A DNA stretch of 6,410 nt from Pseudomonadota bacterium. Lineage in GTDB: Bacteria; Pseudomonadota; Gammaproteobacteria; Burkholderiales; SG8-41. Under the pieces are notes generated by a model, which had not been told where the DNA came from, did no database searches, and saw nothing but the letters and a program-made list of their open reading frames with translations. Position numbers and translations under genes: made by a program. This document shows, in pieces, positions 1 to 6,410 of the stretch (position 1 is the first letter of the stretch; each line of letters opens with the position of its first letter). The stretch is from NCBI GenBank assembly GCA_023431245.1, contig JAEYXO010000032.1, forward strand, positions 1-6,410, in the 5' to 3' direction.

Positions 1-286
1 GCAGCAGCTCCAGGCTGGCGCCGACATTGATGTCGTGCATCGCCGCCGCAGCCATGCGCCCGCGCAGCACGACATAGGCCATGTGCAGCAGCGCGTCGTG
101 CTGCCGCAGCAATGCGGCGGTTTCTCCGCCTCGGAAATCGGCCTGCAGCGCGCTGAATTTCGGGTGTTCAAAAAACGGCGGTCGCAGGTCGATCCCGGTC
201 ACGCGGCTGATCAACGGTTCGGCGCAGAGCCGCGGCAGCACGGCGCGGGCGAGACTGGCGCTGGCGCCGGTGACGAGGACTTTCAA
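1..286 (-). CDS. NAD-dependent epimerase/dehydratase (extended SDR family), 5' part only
   Basis: The first 95 codons of a leftward gene are present; the rest lies beyond the left edge. Reading from a TTG at 286-284, the product begins (M)KVLVTGASASLARAVLPRL, a beta-strand, nucleotide-binding loop and helix typical of the Rossmann fold in extended short-chain dehydrogenases/epimerases. An acidic residue after the second strand (VTGIDLRPP, about residues 33-41) suggests NAD preference. HDALLHMAYVV (about 66-76) matches the strand-4 region, and INVGASLELL (about 86-95) matches the conserved N-containing helix. The TTG start is chosen because it is the only usual start codon just before the Rossmann strand, and it overlaps the TGA of the upstream LLM gene (TTGA), implying translational coupling. 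The loop reads TGASASLA rather than the usual TGxxGxxG, so two glycines are alanines. Substrate unknown. Family confidence is high; the specific function is not assignable. Confidence 0.85.
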   Translation of the reverse strand, partial: MKVLVTGASASLARAVLPRLCAEPLISRVTGIDLRPPFFEHPKFSALQADFRGGETAALLRQHDALLHMAYVVLRGRMAAAAMHDINVGASLELL

Positions 287-1341
287 GCGGCGTCCGCGAA
301 TGCGGGCATCACTTCGCGCGCGAACAATGTCATCGATTCGCGCACGGTGGCGCTGTCCAGCGCGCCGGCGCCGAAGGCGCAGAGGATGTGGGTGATACCC
401 GCCGCGCGGTATTTCTGCAGCTTGCCGATGCATTCCCGCGGCGTGCCGACGACGGTGAGGCCGGCGAAGTCGGTGAGGCCGAGGTTGACGCCCAGTTTCA
501 TCAGGCTGCGGAAGCGGCCCAGTTCATGCAGGTGTTCGTAACCGGGGTAGAGTTTTTCCAGCACCGGCAGCGTGGTCCGGTACAGTTCGCCGTAAAACCA
601 GCGGAAGGCGTCCTGCGCCAGCGCCTGCGCGCGCGCGCCGTCGGCAAGGCACAACACGCCGAGCGTCATCCCGGCGCGCGGCGCTGCGGCATGGGTCCAG
701 GCCCTGCGGTAGCGCTGCAGGTCCTGCTCCACCATGAACCAGGGCTTGAACGGTCCGGCAAGCACGCCCAGTTGCTGAACGGCGGCCCAGTCCCAGGTTT
801 CGGGGCTGACTGCCGCGGTCCACAGCGGCGGATGCGGCTGCTGCACGACGCGCGGGACGATGTCGAGCCTGTCGAAGGCGTAACGGCGGCCGCGGTGGCT
901 CACCGGGCCCGGGCAGAAGGACGCGCGCAGCACGGCGAGGCCCTCCTCGGCGAGCGCGCGGCTGTCGGCCATGTCGCCGCCGAAAACCGCGTATTCCAGC
1001 GGCGAGAAGCCGCGGCCGATGCCGACTTCGAGCCGCCCGCCCGACAGCACGTCGAGCGTCGCCACCCGCTCGGCGACATGCACGGGGTGGTGCAGCGGCA
1101 GCGGGATGATGGCGTGGCCGAGGCGGATGCGCGTGCTGCGCGCGGCGGCGGCGCCGAGCAGGATTTCCGGCTTCGAGGCATGCGAATAGGCGCGCATGAA
1201 ATGGTGTTCGACCAGCCAGGCGCAGCCGTAGCCGAGTTCGTCAGCGAGCGCGATCTCGGCGAGGACGTCGGCGTAGAGCGCGGTTTCGCTGCGCGTGCCG
1301 TGCGCGGGCAGTGCCAGTTCGTAAAAGAGGTCGAAGCGCAT
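283..1341 (-). CDS. LLM-class (luciferase-like) flavin-dependent oxidoreductase
   Basis: This encodes a 352-residue protein of the bacterial luciferase-like monooxygenase superfamily, TIM-barrel enzymes that normally use reduced FMN or F420; it is expected to be cytosolic. Family signs are the first barrel strand MRFDLFYEL, the WLVEHHF motif at 43-49, the block HPVHVAERVATLDVLSGGR at 85-103 followed by EVGIGRG at 105-111, and a C-terminal VGTPRECIGKLQKYRAAGI at 298-316. Length is usual for the family. I chose the ATG at 1341-1339 because the domain begins exactly there; an in-frame ATG at 1410 would add 23 low-complexity residues and run into the divergent promoter region. No strong Shine-Dalgarno is visible. 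The stop overlaps the TTG start of the following SDR gene, so the two are likely co-transcribed and may act in one catabolic or modification pathway (inference). Substrate unknown. Confidence 0.9.
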   Translation of the reverse strand: MRFDLFYELALPAHGTRSETALYADVLAEIALADELGYGCAWLVEHHFMRAYSHASKPEILLGAAAARSTRIRLGHAIIPLPLHHPVHVAERVATLDVLSGGRLEVGIGRGFSPLEYAVFGGDMADSRALAEEGLAVLRASFCPGPVSHRGRRYAFDRLDIVPRVVQQPHPPLWTAAVSPETWDWAAVQQLGVLAGPFKPWFMVEQDLQRYRRAWTHAAAPRAGMTLGVLCLADGARAQALAQDAFRWFYGELYRTTLPVLEKLYPGYEHLHELGRFRSLMKLGVNLGLTDFAGLTVVGTPRECIGKLQKYRAAGITHILCAFGAGALDSATVRESMTLFAREVMPAFADAA

Positions 1342-1388
1342 GGGGTCATTGCAGGGCGTGATGCCGCATGATGCCAGCCGCAGCCGCG

Positions 1389-1403
1389 GCGGACCAAATC
1401 CGC
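1389..1403. repeat. Short inverted repeat in the divergent spacer
   Basis: GCGGA (1389-1393) and TCCGC (1399-1403) form a 5-bp inverted repeat around a 5-nt centre (CCAAA), just upstream of the putative -35 of the mlaF promoter. It could be an operator half-site pair or a small hairpin in the leader of the leftward gene. In such GC-rich DNA 5-bp arms also occur by chance, so the call is weak. Confidence 0.2.
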
Positions 1404-1409
1404 GCTGCA

Positions 1410-1439
1410 TTGGGCCGCACCGCCGTTCTCGTTTAGAAT
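1410..1439 (+). promoter_or_regulatory. Putative sigma-70 promoter of the mla operon
   Basis: TAGAAT at 1434-1439 matches the -10 consensus TATAAT at five of six bases. TTGGGC at 1410-1415 keeps the TTG of the -35 box, separated by an 18-bp spacer. It lies in one of the few AT-containing stretches of the divergent region (GTTTAGAATC, 1431-1440). Transcription would start near 1446-1449, giving a leader of about 25 nt before the GTG start of mlaF at 1472. The -35 is poor, so activity may be modest or need an activator. No equally good promoter was seen for the leftward genes. Confidence 0.55.
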
Positions 1440-1471
1440 CCGCACTTTACTGCAGCGACGACGGCCTGTCC

Positions 1472-2287
1472 GTGGCATCCGAAACCCTGATCGAAATCAA
1501 GGACGTGAACTTCGCCTACGGGCGGCGTCCGATCCTGACCGGCATCAACATGACCATCCCGCGCGGCAAGGTCGTCGCGCTGATGGGCATCAGCGGTTCG
1601 GGCAAGACCACGCTGCTGCGTCTGATCGGCGGTGTCATCAAGCCGACCTCGGGCGAGGTCTGGGTCGACGGCGTGTGCACCAGTGCGCTCGACCAGCAGG
1701 GCATTTACAGGATGCGCCGGCGCATGGGCATGCTGTTCCAGTTCGGCGCGCTGTTCACCGACCTGTCGGTCTACGACAACGTCGCCTTCCAGATGCGCGA
1801 GCACACCGGCCTGCCGGAGAGCATGATCCGCGACCTGGTGATGATGAAACTGCACGCGGTGGGGCTGCGCGGCGCGGCGAAGCTGATGCCGGCGGAACTC
1901 TCGGGCGGCATGGCGCGGCGGGTGGCGCTGGCGCGGGCGATCGCGCTCGACCCGATGATCATGATGTATGACGAACCCTTCACCGGGCTGGATCCGATTT
2001 CGCTGGGCGTGATCGCGAACCTGGTCCGCGAACTGAACGACACGCTGGGCACGACCTCGCTGGTGGTGACCCATGACGTGCAGGAGGCGCTTGATGTGGT
2101 GGATTACGTGTATTACCTGTCCGACGGCAAGATGAAGGCCCACGGCACGCCGGAGGAACTGCGCGCGAACACCGATCCGCTGGTGCACCAGTTCGTGCAC
2201 GGCGAGGCGGAAGGTCCGGTGGCCTACCAGTATCCCAGCGGCGACTACGCGACGGAACTGAGGATGGGGGGGCGCCGTGCCGCATAG
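1472..2287 (+). CDS. mlaF: MlaF, ATPase subunit of the MlaFEDB phospholipid transporter
   Basis: This 271-residue cytoplasmic ATPase powers lipid movement through MlaE/MlaD. All ABC motifs are intact: Walker A GISGSGKT (39-46), Q-loop Q90 within [14 protein letters not shown], signature LSGGM (143-147), Walker B IMMYDE (163-168), D-loop TGLD (171-174) and switch H201. After the nucleotide-binding domain there is a tail, [20 protein letters not shown] (244-263), resembling the C-terminal extension of E. coli MlaF that contacts the neighbouring ATPase and MlaB site. The GTG at 1472 is preferred: it sits just before the first beta-strand ([14 protein letters not shown]) and downstream of the putative promoter. 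The in-frame ATG at 1340 would overlap the divergent gene and add 44 unrelated residues. No clear Shine-Dalgarno precedes the GTG, so the exact start is moderately certain. The 3' end overlaps mlaE by 11 bp, implying coupled translation of two subunits present as dimers in the complex. Confidence 0.95.
   Translation: MASETLIEIKDVNFAYGRRPILTGINMTIPRGKVVALMGISGSGKTTLLRLIGGVIKPTSGEVWVDGVCTSALDQQGIYRMRRRMGMLFQFGALFTDLSVYDNVAFQMREHTGLPESMIRDLVMMKLHAVGLRGAAKLMPAELSGGMARRVALARAIALDPMIMMYDEPFTGLDPISLGVIANLVRELNDTLGTTSLVVTHDVQEALDVVDYVYYLSDGKMKAHGTPEELRANTDPLVHQFVHGEAEGPVAYQYPSGDYATELRMGGRRAA
2266..2272 (+). repeat. G7 homopolymer at the mlaF/mlaE overlap
   Basis: Seven consecutive G residues span the codons ATG GGG GGG near the end of mlaF, 4 nt before the GTG start of mlaE. 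As part of AGGATGGGGGGG (2261-2272) the tract probably serves as the Shine-Dalgarno of mlaE. Deleting one G, or skipping one base, would put mlaF in frame with the mlaE GTG and remove the mlaF stop. Confidence 0.6.
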
Positions 2288-3071
2288 ATCCCTGCCGACG
2301 GTGCGCGGCATCGGCGCCAATGCGATCGACAACGTGCTGCGCCTCGGTTATGCCGCGCGTTTCATCGGGCTGACGATCGCCCATTCCGGCACCTGCCTCC
2401 TGCGGCCGCGGCTGGTCGTGCGCGAGCTCTACTACACCGGCGTGCTGTCGCTGATCATCATCCTGGTGTCGGGGCTGTTTGTCGGCATGGTGCTGGGCCT
2501 GCAGGGTTACCAGACGCTGACCACCTACGGCTCGGAGTCGGCGTTGGGCGTGCTGGTGGCGCTGTCGCTGGTGCGGGAACTGGGGCCGGTGGTGTCGGCG
2601 CTGCTGTTCGCCAGCCGCGCGGGTTCCGCGATGACCGCCGAAATCGGCCTGATGAAGGCGACCGAGCAGCTGTCGGCGATGGAAATGATGGCGGTCGATC
2701 CGATCGCCCGCGTGGTCGCGCCGCGGTTCTGGGCGGGCGTGATCTCGATGCCGCTGCTGGCGGCGATGTTCAGCGCGATGGGCGTGTTCGGGGGGTATGT
2801 CGTGGGTGTGGTGCTGATCGGCGTCGATGAGGGCTCGTTCTGGTCGCAGATGCAGAACGCCGTCGATTTCCGGGAGGACATCGTCAACGGCGTCATCAAG
2901 AGTTTCGTGTTCGGCGTTGCGGTGACCTGGATCGCGCTGTTCGAGGGCTACGATGCGCCGCCGACCGCGGAGGGCGTTTCCGGCGCGACCACGCGCACCG
3001 TGGTAACGTCCTCGCTGGCGATACTGGGTCTGGACTTCATCCTGACCTCCTTCATGTTCAGTGCTGTTTAA
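2277..3071 (+). CDS. mlaE: MlaE, permease subunit of the MlaFEDB phospholipid transporter
   Basis: This 264-residue integral inner-membrane protein forms the homodimeric lipid channel between MlaF and the MlaD hexamer. An N-terminal amphipathic/interfacial region (about 10-45) is followed by hydrophobic segments at about 52-76, 90-110, 152-182, 205-222 and 245-262, as expected for the MlaE/TTG2B family. The family core [20 protein letters not shown] (99-118), then [20 protein letters not shown] (119-138) and AVDP (139-142), is unmistakable; this cytoplasmic-side region couples to the ATPase. Length matches E. coli MlaE (about 260). The start is the GTG at 2277, inside the end of mlaF, behind a G-rich Shine-Dalgarno; no later in-frame start keeps the N-terminal helix. 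A gap of 18 bp follows to mlaD. Nothing looks truncated or missing. Confidence 0.96.
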   Translation: MPHRSLPTVRGIGANAIDNVLRLGYAARFIGLTIAHSGTCLLRPRLVVRELYYTGVLSLIIILVSGLFVGMVLGLQGYQTLTTYGSESALGVLVALSLVRELGPVVSALLFASRAGSAMTAEIGLMKATEQLSAMEMMAVDPIARVVAPRFWAGVISMPLLAAMFSAMGVFGGYVVGVVLIGVDEGSFWSQMQNAVDFREDIVNGVIKSFVFGVAVTWIALFEGYDAPPTAEGVSGATTRTVVTSSLAILGLDFILTSFMFSAV

Positions 3072-3078
3072 GATGCAC

Positions 3079-3085
3079 AAAGGTG
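3079..3085 (+). promoter_or_regulatory. Ribosome binding site of mlaD
   Basis: AAAGGTG lies 4 nt before the ATG at 3090, in the 18-bp gap after mlaE. It fixes the upstream ATG as the mlaD start in preference to the second in-frame ATG at 3102 (MERS-MLDLWVG). This second ATG has no comparable site at the right distance. Confidence 0.6.
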
Positions 3086-3089
3086 CCTA

Positions 3090-3563
3090 ATGGAAAGATC
3101 AATGCTTGATTTGTGGGTGGGGCTCTTCGTTGTCGCGGGCATAGCCGCGCTCGTGGTCCTGGCGTTCAAGGTCGGCAACATGTCGAGCATGGGCGGCGGC
3201 GAGACCTACTCGATCACCGCCAATTTCGACAACATCGGCGGGCTGAAGCCGCGGGCGGCGATCAAGAGCGCCGGCGTCGTGGTCGGCCGCGTGACCGCGA
3301 TCAGCTTCAACAACGACCGCTTCACCGCCAAGGTGACGATGGCGATCGAAAAGAACTACCAGTTTCCGAAGGACACCACGGCCTCGATCCTGACCTCGGG
3401 CCTGCTCGGCGAGCAGTACATCGGACTCGAGGGCGGGGGCGACGACCAGATGCTGAAGGCCGGGGACAACATCCGGCTGACGCAGTCGGCGGTGGTGCTG
3501 GAGAAGCTGATCAGCCAGTTCCTGTTTGACAAGGCTGCCGAGGGCGGCACGGCGAACAAATAA
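3090..3563 (+). CDS. mlaD: MlaD, MCE-domain lipid-binding subunit
   Basis: This 157-residue protein has one N-terminal membrane anchor (about 9-26, WVGLFVVAGIAALVVLAF) and a periplasmic MCE domain (about 38-116). Members form a hexameric ring above MlaE with a central hydrophobic pore that passes phospholipid to or from MlaC. The MCE signature is clear: YSITANFDNIGGLKPRAAIK (40-59), then the strand VVVGRVTAISF (63-73). The segment LTSGLLGEQYIGLEGG (101-116) contains the pore-lining hydrophobic loop (L105/L106, inferred by similarity to E. coli MlaD). The C-terminal helix TQSAVVLEKLISQFLFDKA (131-149) matches the helices that bundle along the pore axis. It is somewhat shorter than the E. coli protein (about 183), missing only part of the tail. 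In many betaproteobacterial operons mlaA follows; here a 54-bp gap leads straight to mlaC. Confidence 0.96.
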   Translation: MERSMLDLWVGLFVVAGIAALVVLAFKVGNMSSMGGGETYSITANFDNIGGLKPRAAIKSAGVVVGRVTAISFNNDRFTAKVTMAIEKNYQFPKDTTASILTSGLLGEQYIGLEGGGDDQMLKAGDNIRLTQSAVVLEKLISQFLFDKAAEGGTANK

Positions 3564-3617
3564 AAGCCGGCAGCGGGATAATGGAGGCGACTCGATTTCA
3601 GGGAGTGATGGTGCATC

Positions 3618-4235
3618 ATGGTTAAGTATTTGTTTTTATTGACATTTTCTTCATTCATTGGGGCGGCCTCAGCAGTCGCGGCGACACCGCCGGACGTGCT
3701 GGCGCGCCAGGTCACGGACGAGGTGATCTCGATCATCCGGGCCGACAAGGACATCCAGTCCGGCAACCAGAAGAAGGCGCGCGAGCTGATCGAAACCAAG
3801 ATCGCGCCGCATTTCAATTTCACCGGCATGACGCAGCTCGCGCTGGGCAAGAACTGGAGTTCGGCGAATGCCGAGCAGCGCAAGGCGCTGACCGCGGAGT
3901 TCCGCTCGCTGCTGGTGCAGACCTACACCGCCTCGCTGGTGCTGTTCAAGGACCAGAAGATCGAATACCGCCCGTTGAAGCTGGCCGCCGACGACAATGA
4001 CGTCACCGTGCGTTCCCTGGTGCGCCAGTCCGGCGGGGGCGAGCCGGTGCAGGTCGACTACGGCATGGAGAAGACCGATGGCGGCTGGAAGGTCTACAAC
4101 GTCAAGATCGGCGGCATCAGCCTGGTCGAGAACTACCGCAGCACTTTCAACACCGAGATCCGCAAGGGCGGCATTGACGGGCTGATCGCGTCGCTGCGCG
4201 ACAAGAACCGCGCGCTGGTGGCGCAGGCGAAATGA
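3618..4235 (+). CDS. mlaC: MlaC, periplasmic phospholipid-binding carrier
   Basis: This 205-residue secreted protein carries phospholipid between MlaFEDB and the outer-membrane MlaA complex. A Sec signal peptide is evident: MVK, a hydrophobic core (YLFLLTFSSFIGAA), and a signal peptidase I site after A19 (ASA) or A22 (VAA). The mature part fits the MlaC/Ttg2D family: VTDEVISIIRADKDI (33-47), APHFNFTGMTQLALGKNW (63-80), EQRKALTAEFRSLLVQTYTA (86-105), the W-K-V-Y-N-V-KIGG strand (about 157-167), and ISLVENYRSTFNTEIRKGGI (168-187). Length is near the E. coli protein (211). The ATG at 3618 is the only sensible start, because an in-frame TGA sits at 3606-3608; GGGAG at 3601-3605 is a somewhat distant Shine-Dalgarno. 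The first 50 bases are strikingly AT-rich compared with the rest. The stop overlaps the mlaB start (ATGA). Confidence 0.95.
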   Translation: MVKYLFLLTFSSFIGAASAVAATPPDVLARQVTDEVISIIRADKDIQSGNQKKARELIETKIAPHFNFTGMTQLALGKNWSSANAEQRKALTAEFRSLLVQTYTASLVLFKDQKIEYRPLKLAADDNDVTVRSLVRQSGGGEPVQVDYGMEKTDGGWKVYNVKIGGISLVENYRSTFNTEIRKGGIDGLIASLRDKNRALVAQAK

Positions 4236-4513
4236 TCGAATGTAACGACGGGCGCTGCACGCTGAAGGGCGCCGTCAATCTGGAAACCGCCCTCGCGCTG
4301 CGCGAGGACGGCCTGCGGCTGTTCACGGCGCCGGAGGTGACCCTGGACCTCTCCGGCGTCACCGAGGTCGATTCGGCCGCGGTCAGCCTGCTCTTCGAAT
4401 GGCGCCGCGCCGCGCTTGCCGGCGGCCGCAGCATCCGCTACGTCGGCCTTCCCGACAATCTGATCAGCCTGGCGCGGCTCTACGGCGTGACCGAGCTGGT
4501 CGGCGCGGAATAG
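4232..4513 (+). CDS. mlaB: MlaB, STAS-domain subunit of MlaFEDB
   Basis: This 93-residue single STAS-domain protein is the small cytoplasmic subunit that binds MlaF and is needed for assembly and activity of the transporter. The fold is visible as strand CTLKGAVNLETAL (9-21), strand VTLDLSGVTEVDS (36-48), helix AAVSLLFEWRRAALAGG (49-65), strand SIRYVGLP (67-74), and helix NLISLARLYGVTELV (76-90). S48 in the VDS motif falls where E. coli MlaB has the functionally important threonine of VDT (alignment by eye). Length matches the E. coli protein (about 97). Its ATG overlaps the mlaC TGA (ATGA), so it is probably translated by coupling, without an obvious independent Shine-Dalgarno. Weak sequence conservation is normal for this subunit; position in the operon secures the assignment. 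Confidence 0.92.
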   Translation: MIECNDGRCTLKGAVNLETALALREDGLRLFTAPEVTLDLSGVTEVDSAAVSLLFEWRRAALAGGRSIRYVGLPDNLISLARLYGVTELVGAE

Positions 4514-4525
4514 CCCGTTACGCCC

Positions 4526-4545
4526 GGCGTCGCTGCCGCGGCGCC
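4526..4545 (+). other. GC-rich mRNA hairpin between mlaB and yadG
   Basis: GGCGTCGC (4526-4533) pairs with GCGGCGCC (4538-4545) over all eight positions, including one G-U pair, around a TGCC loop. It lies in the 46-bp gap after mlaB and ends 5 nt before the GGAAG-containing Shine-Dalgarno of yadG (4551-4556). It is followed by CCCCACC rather than a T-run, so it is not a standard intrinsic terminator. It could block 3'-exonuclease decay of the mla part of the message or tune yadG translation (inference). Confidence 0.5.
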
Positions 4546-4559
4546 CCCACCGGAAGCCA

Positions 4560-5458
<899 letters not shown>

Positions 5459-5459
<1 letters not shown>

Positions 5460-5482
5460 TGAAACGGAACATGAAGCCGTGA
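5459..5482 (+). other. Seven-codon ORF bridging yadG and yadH
   Basis: ATG AAA CGG AAC ATG AAG CCG TGA encodes MKRNMKP. Its ATG shares one base with the yadG stop (TGATG), and its TGA overlaps the GTG start of yadH (GTGA, 5479-5482). It may be a chance reading frame or a termination-reinitiation relay that links translation of the two exporter subunits. Confidence 0.35.
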
Positions 5483-6234
5483 CCGGTTTTTACGCCCTGT
5501 TCTACAAGGAATGGCTGCGCTTCTGGAAGGTCAGCGTGCAGACCGTGCTCGCGCCGGTGCTGACCGCGCTGCTCTACCTGCTGGTGTTCGGCCACGCGCT
5601 GCGCAGCCGCGTCGAGGTTTTTCCGGGGGTGGATTACATTGCCTTCCTGGTGCCGGGGCTGGCGATGATGTCGGTGCTGCAGAACGCCTTTGCCAATGCC
5701 TCCTCGAGCCTGATGCAGTCGAAGATGACCGGCAATATCGTGTTCGTGCTGCTGCCGCCGCTGTCGCACCGCGAGTTTTTCCTCGCCTACCTGCTGGCGG
5801 CGATGGCGCGCGGCGTGGTGGTCGGCGCCGGCGTGCTGCTGGTGACGCTGTGGTTCACCGATCTCGGCATCGCCCATCCGGGATGGGTGCTGATGTTCGG
5901 CATCCTTGGCAGCGCGGTGATGGGGGCGCTGGGCATCGTTGCCGGCATCCATTCCGACAAGATCGACCAGCTCGCGGCCTTCACCAACTTCATCATCCTG
6001 CCCCTGACTTTCCTGTCCGGGGTGTTCTATTCGATCCGGTCGCTGCCCGCGTTCTGGCAGGCGGCTTCCCACCTGAATCCCGTGTTCTACATGATCGACG
6101 GTTTCCGCTACGGCTTTTTCGGCGCGTCGGATACCTCGCCCTGGCTGAGCCTGGCGATTGTCGGCGGCAGTTTCATCGCCTTATCATGGCTGACCCTGGG
6201 GCTGCTCAAATCGGGCTACAAGCTGCGTCACTGA
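5479..6234 (+). CDS. yadH: YadH-like ABC-2 transporter permease
   Basis: This 251-residue inner-membrane protein is the channel-forming half of the exporter with the preceding YadG-like ATPase; E. coli YadH is about 256 residues. An N-terminal amphipathic stretch (TGFYALFYKEWLRFWKV) precedes about six hydrophobic segments, near 20-40, 56-72, 104-127, 136-157, 167-187 and 222-243. The ABC-2 signature is strong: PLTFLSGVFYSIRSLPAFW (175-193), then HLNPVFYMIDGFRYGF (198-213). The GTG at 5479 is chosen because it starts the recognisable domain and has GGAA at 5466-5469. The frame stays open upstream to an ATG at 5383 inside yadG, but those residues are Cys/Arg/Ser-rich and unlike the family. It lies 19 bp after yadG. 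Known relatives export diverse substrates (drugs, polysaccharides, lipids); nothing here identifies which. Confidence 0.9.
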   Translation: MTGFYALFYKEWLRFWKVSVQTVLAPVLTALLYLLVFGHALRSRVEVFPGVDYIAFLVPGLAMMSVLQNAFANASSSLMQSKMTGNIVFVLLPPLSHREFFLAYLLAAMARGVVVGAGVLLVTLWFTDLGIAHPGWVLMFGILGSAVMGALGIVAGIHSDKIDQLAAFTNFIILPLTFLSGVFYSIRSLPAFWQAASHLNPVFYMIDGFRYGFFGASDTSPWLSLAIVGGSFIALSWLTLGLLKSGYKLRH

Positions 6235-6238
6235 AAAC

Positions 6239-6242
6239 GAGG
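6239..6242 (+). promoter_or_regulatory. Ribosome binding site of the BolA/IbaG gene
   Basis: GAGG lies 7 nt before the ATG at 6250, within the 15-bp gap after yadH. The gap contains no promoter or terminator, so this gene is read from the upstream operon transcript. Confidence 0.6.
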
Positions 6243-6249
6243 CATACGA

Positions 6250-6410
6250 ATGGTTACTGCGGAAAGCATCAAACAATCGATCGCGGCGGGTCTCGACTGC
6301 GCCCATGTCGAGGTCGCCGGCGACGGACACCACTGGGAGGCGGTGATTGTCAGCGCCGCTTTCCAGGGCAAAAACAAGGTGCAGCAGCACCAGCTCGTGT
6401 ACCGGGCACT
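6250..6410 (+). CDS. ibaG: BolA-family protein (IbaG-like), 3' end beyond the window
   Basis: The first 53 codons are present; family members are about 80-90 residues, so perhaps 30 are missing. The visible part shows the BolA fold: an N-terminal helix (AESIKQSIAAGL, 4-15), strand CAHVEVAGDG (17-26), the HHWEAVIVS strand (27-35) with the conserved His, then the loop FQGKNKVQQHQLVYRA (38-53) leading into the second helix. H47 in QQHQLVY sits where many BolA proteins have the invariant His that helps bind an Fe-S cluster shared with a monothiol glutaredoxin; E. coli IbaG, as I recall it, has Gln there. The IbaG name rests on context: in E. coli this gene directly follows mlaFEDCB and precedes murA. 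I infer murA lies just beyond the edge. It is cytosolic and thought to act in Fe-S handling and envelope/acid stress. Confidence 0.9.
   Translation, partial: MVTAESIKQSIAAGLDCAHVEVAGDGHHWEAVIVSAAFQGKNKVQQHQLVYRA

Noticed and set aside
388..1371. 327-codon rightward reading frame opposite the LLM gene
   Set aside because: Composition is rich in Arg, Ala, Gln and His with no domain; it mirrors a clear LLM gene. Long antisense frames are expected in GC-rich coding DNA.
1340..1471. ATG at 1340 as start of mlaF
   Set aside because: It would overlap the divergent LLM start, precede the putative promoter and add 44 residues with no family counterpart; GTG at 1472 fits better.
1433..2332. 299-codon leftward frame opposite mlaF
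   Set aside because: His/Arg/Gln-rich low-complexity translation with no motif; the opposite strand encodes an intact ABC ATPase.
1980..3080. 366-codon leftward frame opposite mlaF/mlaE
   Set aside because: It is longer than mlaE itself but has Arg/His/Gln-rich shadow composition and spans two real genes.
3639..3644. Perfect TTGACA -35 box inside the mlaC signal-peptide codons
   Set aside because: No -10-like sequence lies 16-18 bp downstream, where the DNA is GGGCGGCC-like; it simply encodes Leu-Thr in the hydrophobic core.
4526..4545. Hairpin after mlaB as a rho-independent terminator
   Set aside because: There is no T-run after the stem, and the same-strand gene yadG starts 14 bp later.
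6184..6390. 68-codon leftward frame opposite the BolA gene
   Set aside because: There is no recognisable domain or ribosome site, and it is opposite a clear BolA-family gene.

Overview
The window is GC-rich (roughly two-thirds G+C by eye, with strong G/C bias at third codon positions). It looks like a chromosomal segment of a Gram-negative proteobacterium, most likely a betaproteobacterium. The main reasons are a complete set of inner-membrane and periplasmic Mla (outer-membrane lipid asymmetry) genes, and the arrangement mlaFED-C-B, then a YadGH-type ABC exporter, then a BolA-family gene, which I recall as a common betaproteobacterial order. The genus cannot be decided from this sequence.

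Layout. Positions 1-1341 hold two leftward genes: a flavin-dependent luciferase-like (LLM) oxidoreductase (1341 to 283) and, overlapping its stop, the 5' end of an NAD-dependent epimerase/SDR gene that runs off the left edge. A 130-bp divergent spacer (1342-1471) carries a plausible sigma-70 promoter for the rightward genes. From 1472 to the right edge all genes run rightward with overlaps or gaps of at most 54 bp and no intrinsic terminator: mlaF, mlaE, mlaD, mlaC, mlaB, yadG-like, yadH-like and a BolA/IbaG gene cut by the right edge. This looks like one operon.

How the genes work together. MlaF (ATPase), MlaE (permease), MlaD (hexameric MCE lipid channel) and MlaB (STAS regulator) form the inner-membrane MlaFEDB complex. 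It exchanges phospholipid with the periplasmic carrier MlaC, which in turn works with the outer-membrane lipoprotein MlaA. MlaA is not encoded in this window. YadG and YadH form a separate two-component ABC-2 transporter of unknown substrate. IbaG/BolA proteins partner monothiol glutaredoxins in Fe-S handling.

I found no clearly new system. The points worth a second look are small-scale: a G7 tract where losing one base would fuse MlaF to MlaE, a compact GC hairpin between the Mla genes and yadG, a seven-codon ORF bridging yadG and yadH, the absence of mlaA between mlaD and mlaC, an AT-rich island at the mlaC start, and a non-canonical nucleotide-binding loop in the SDR protein. No CRISPR array, insertion sequence, tRNA or rRNA was seen.
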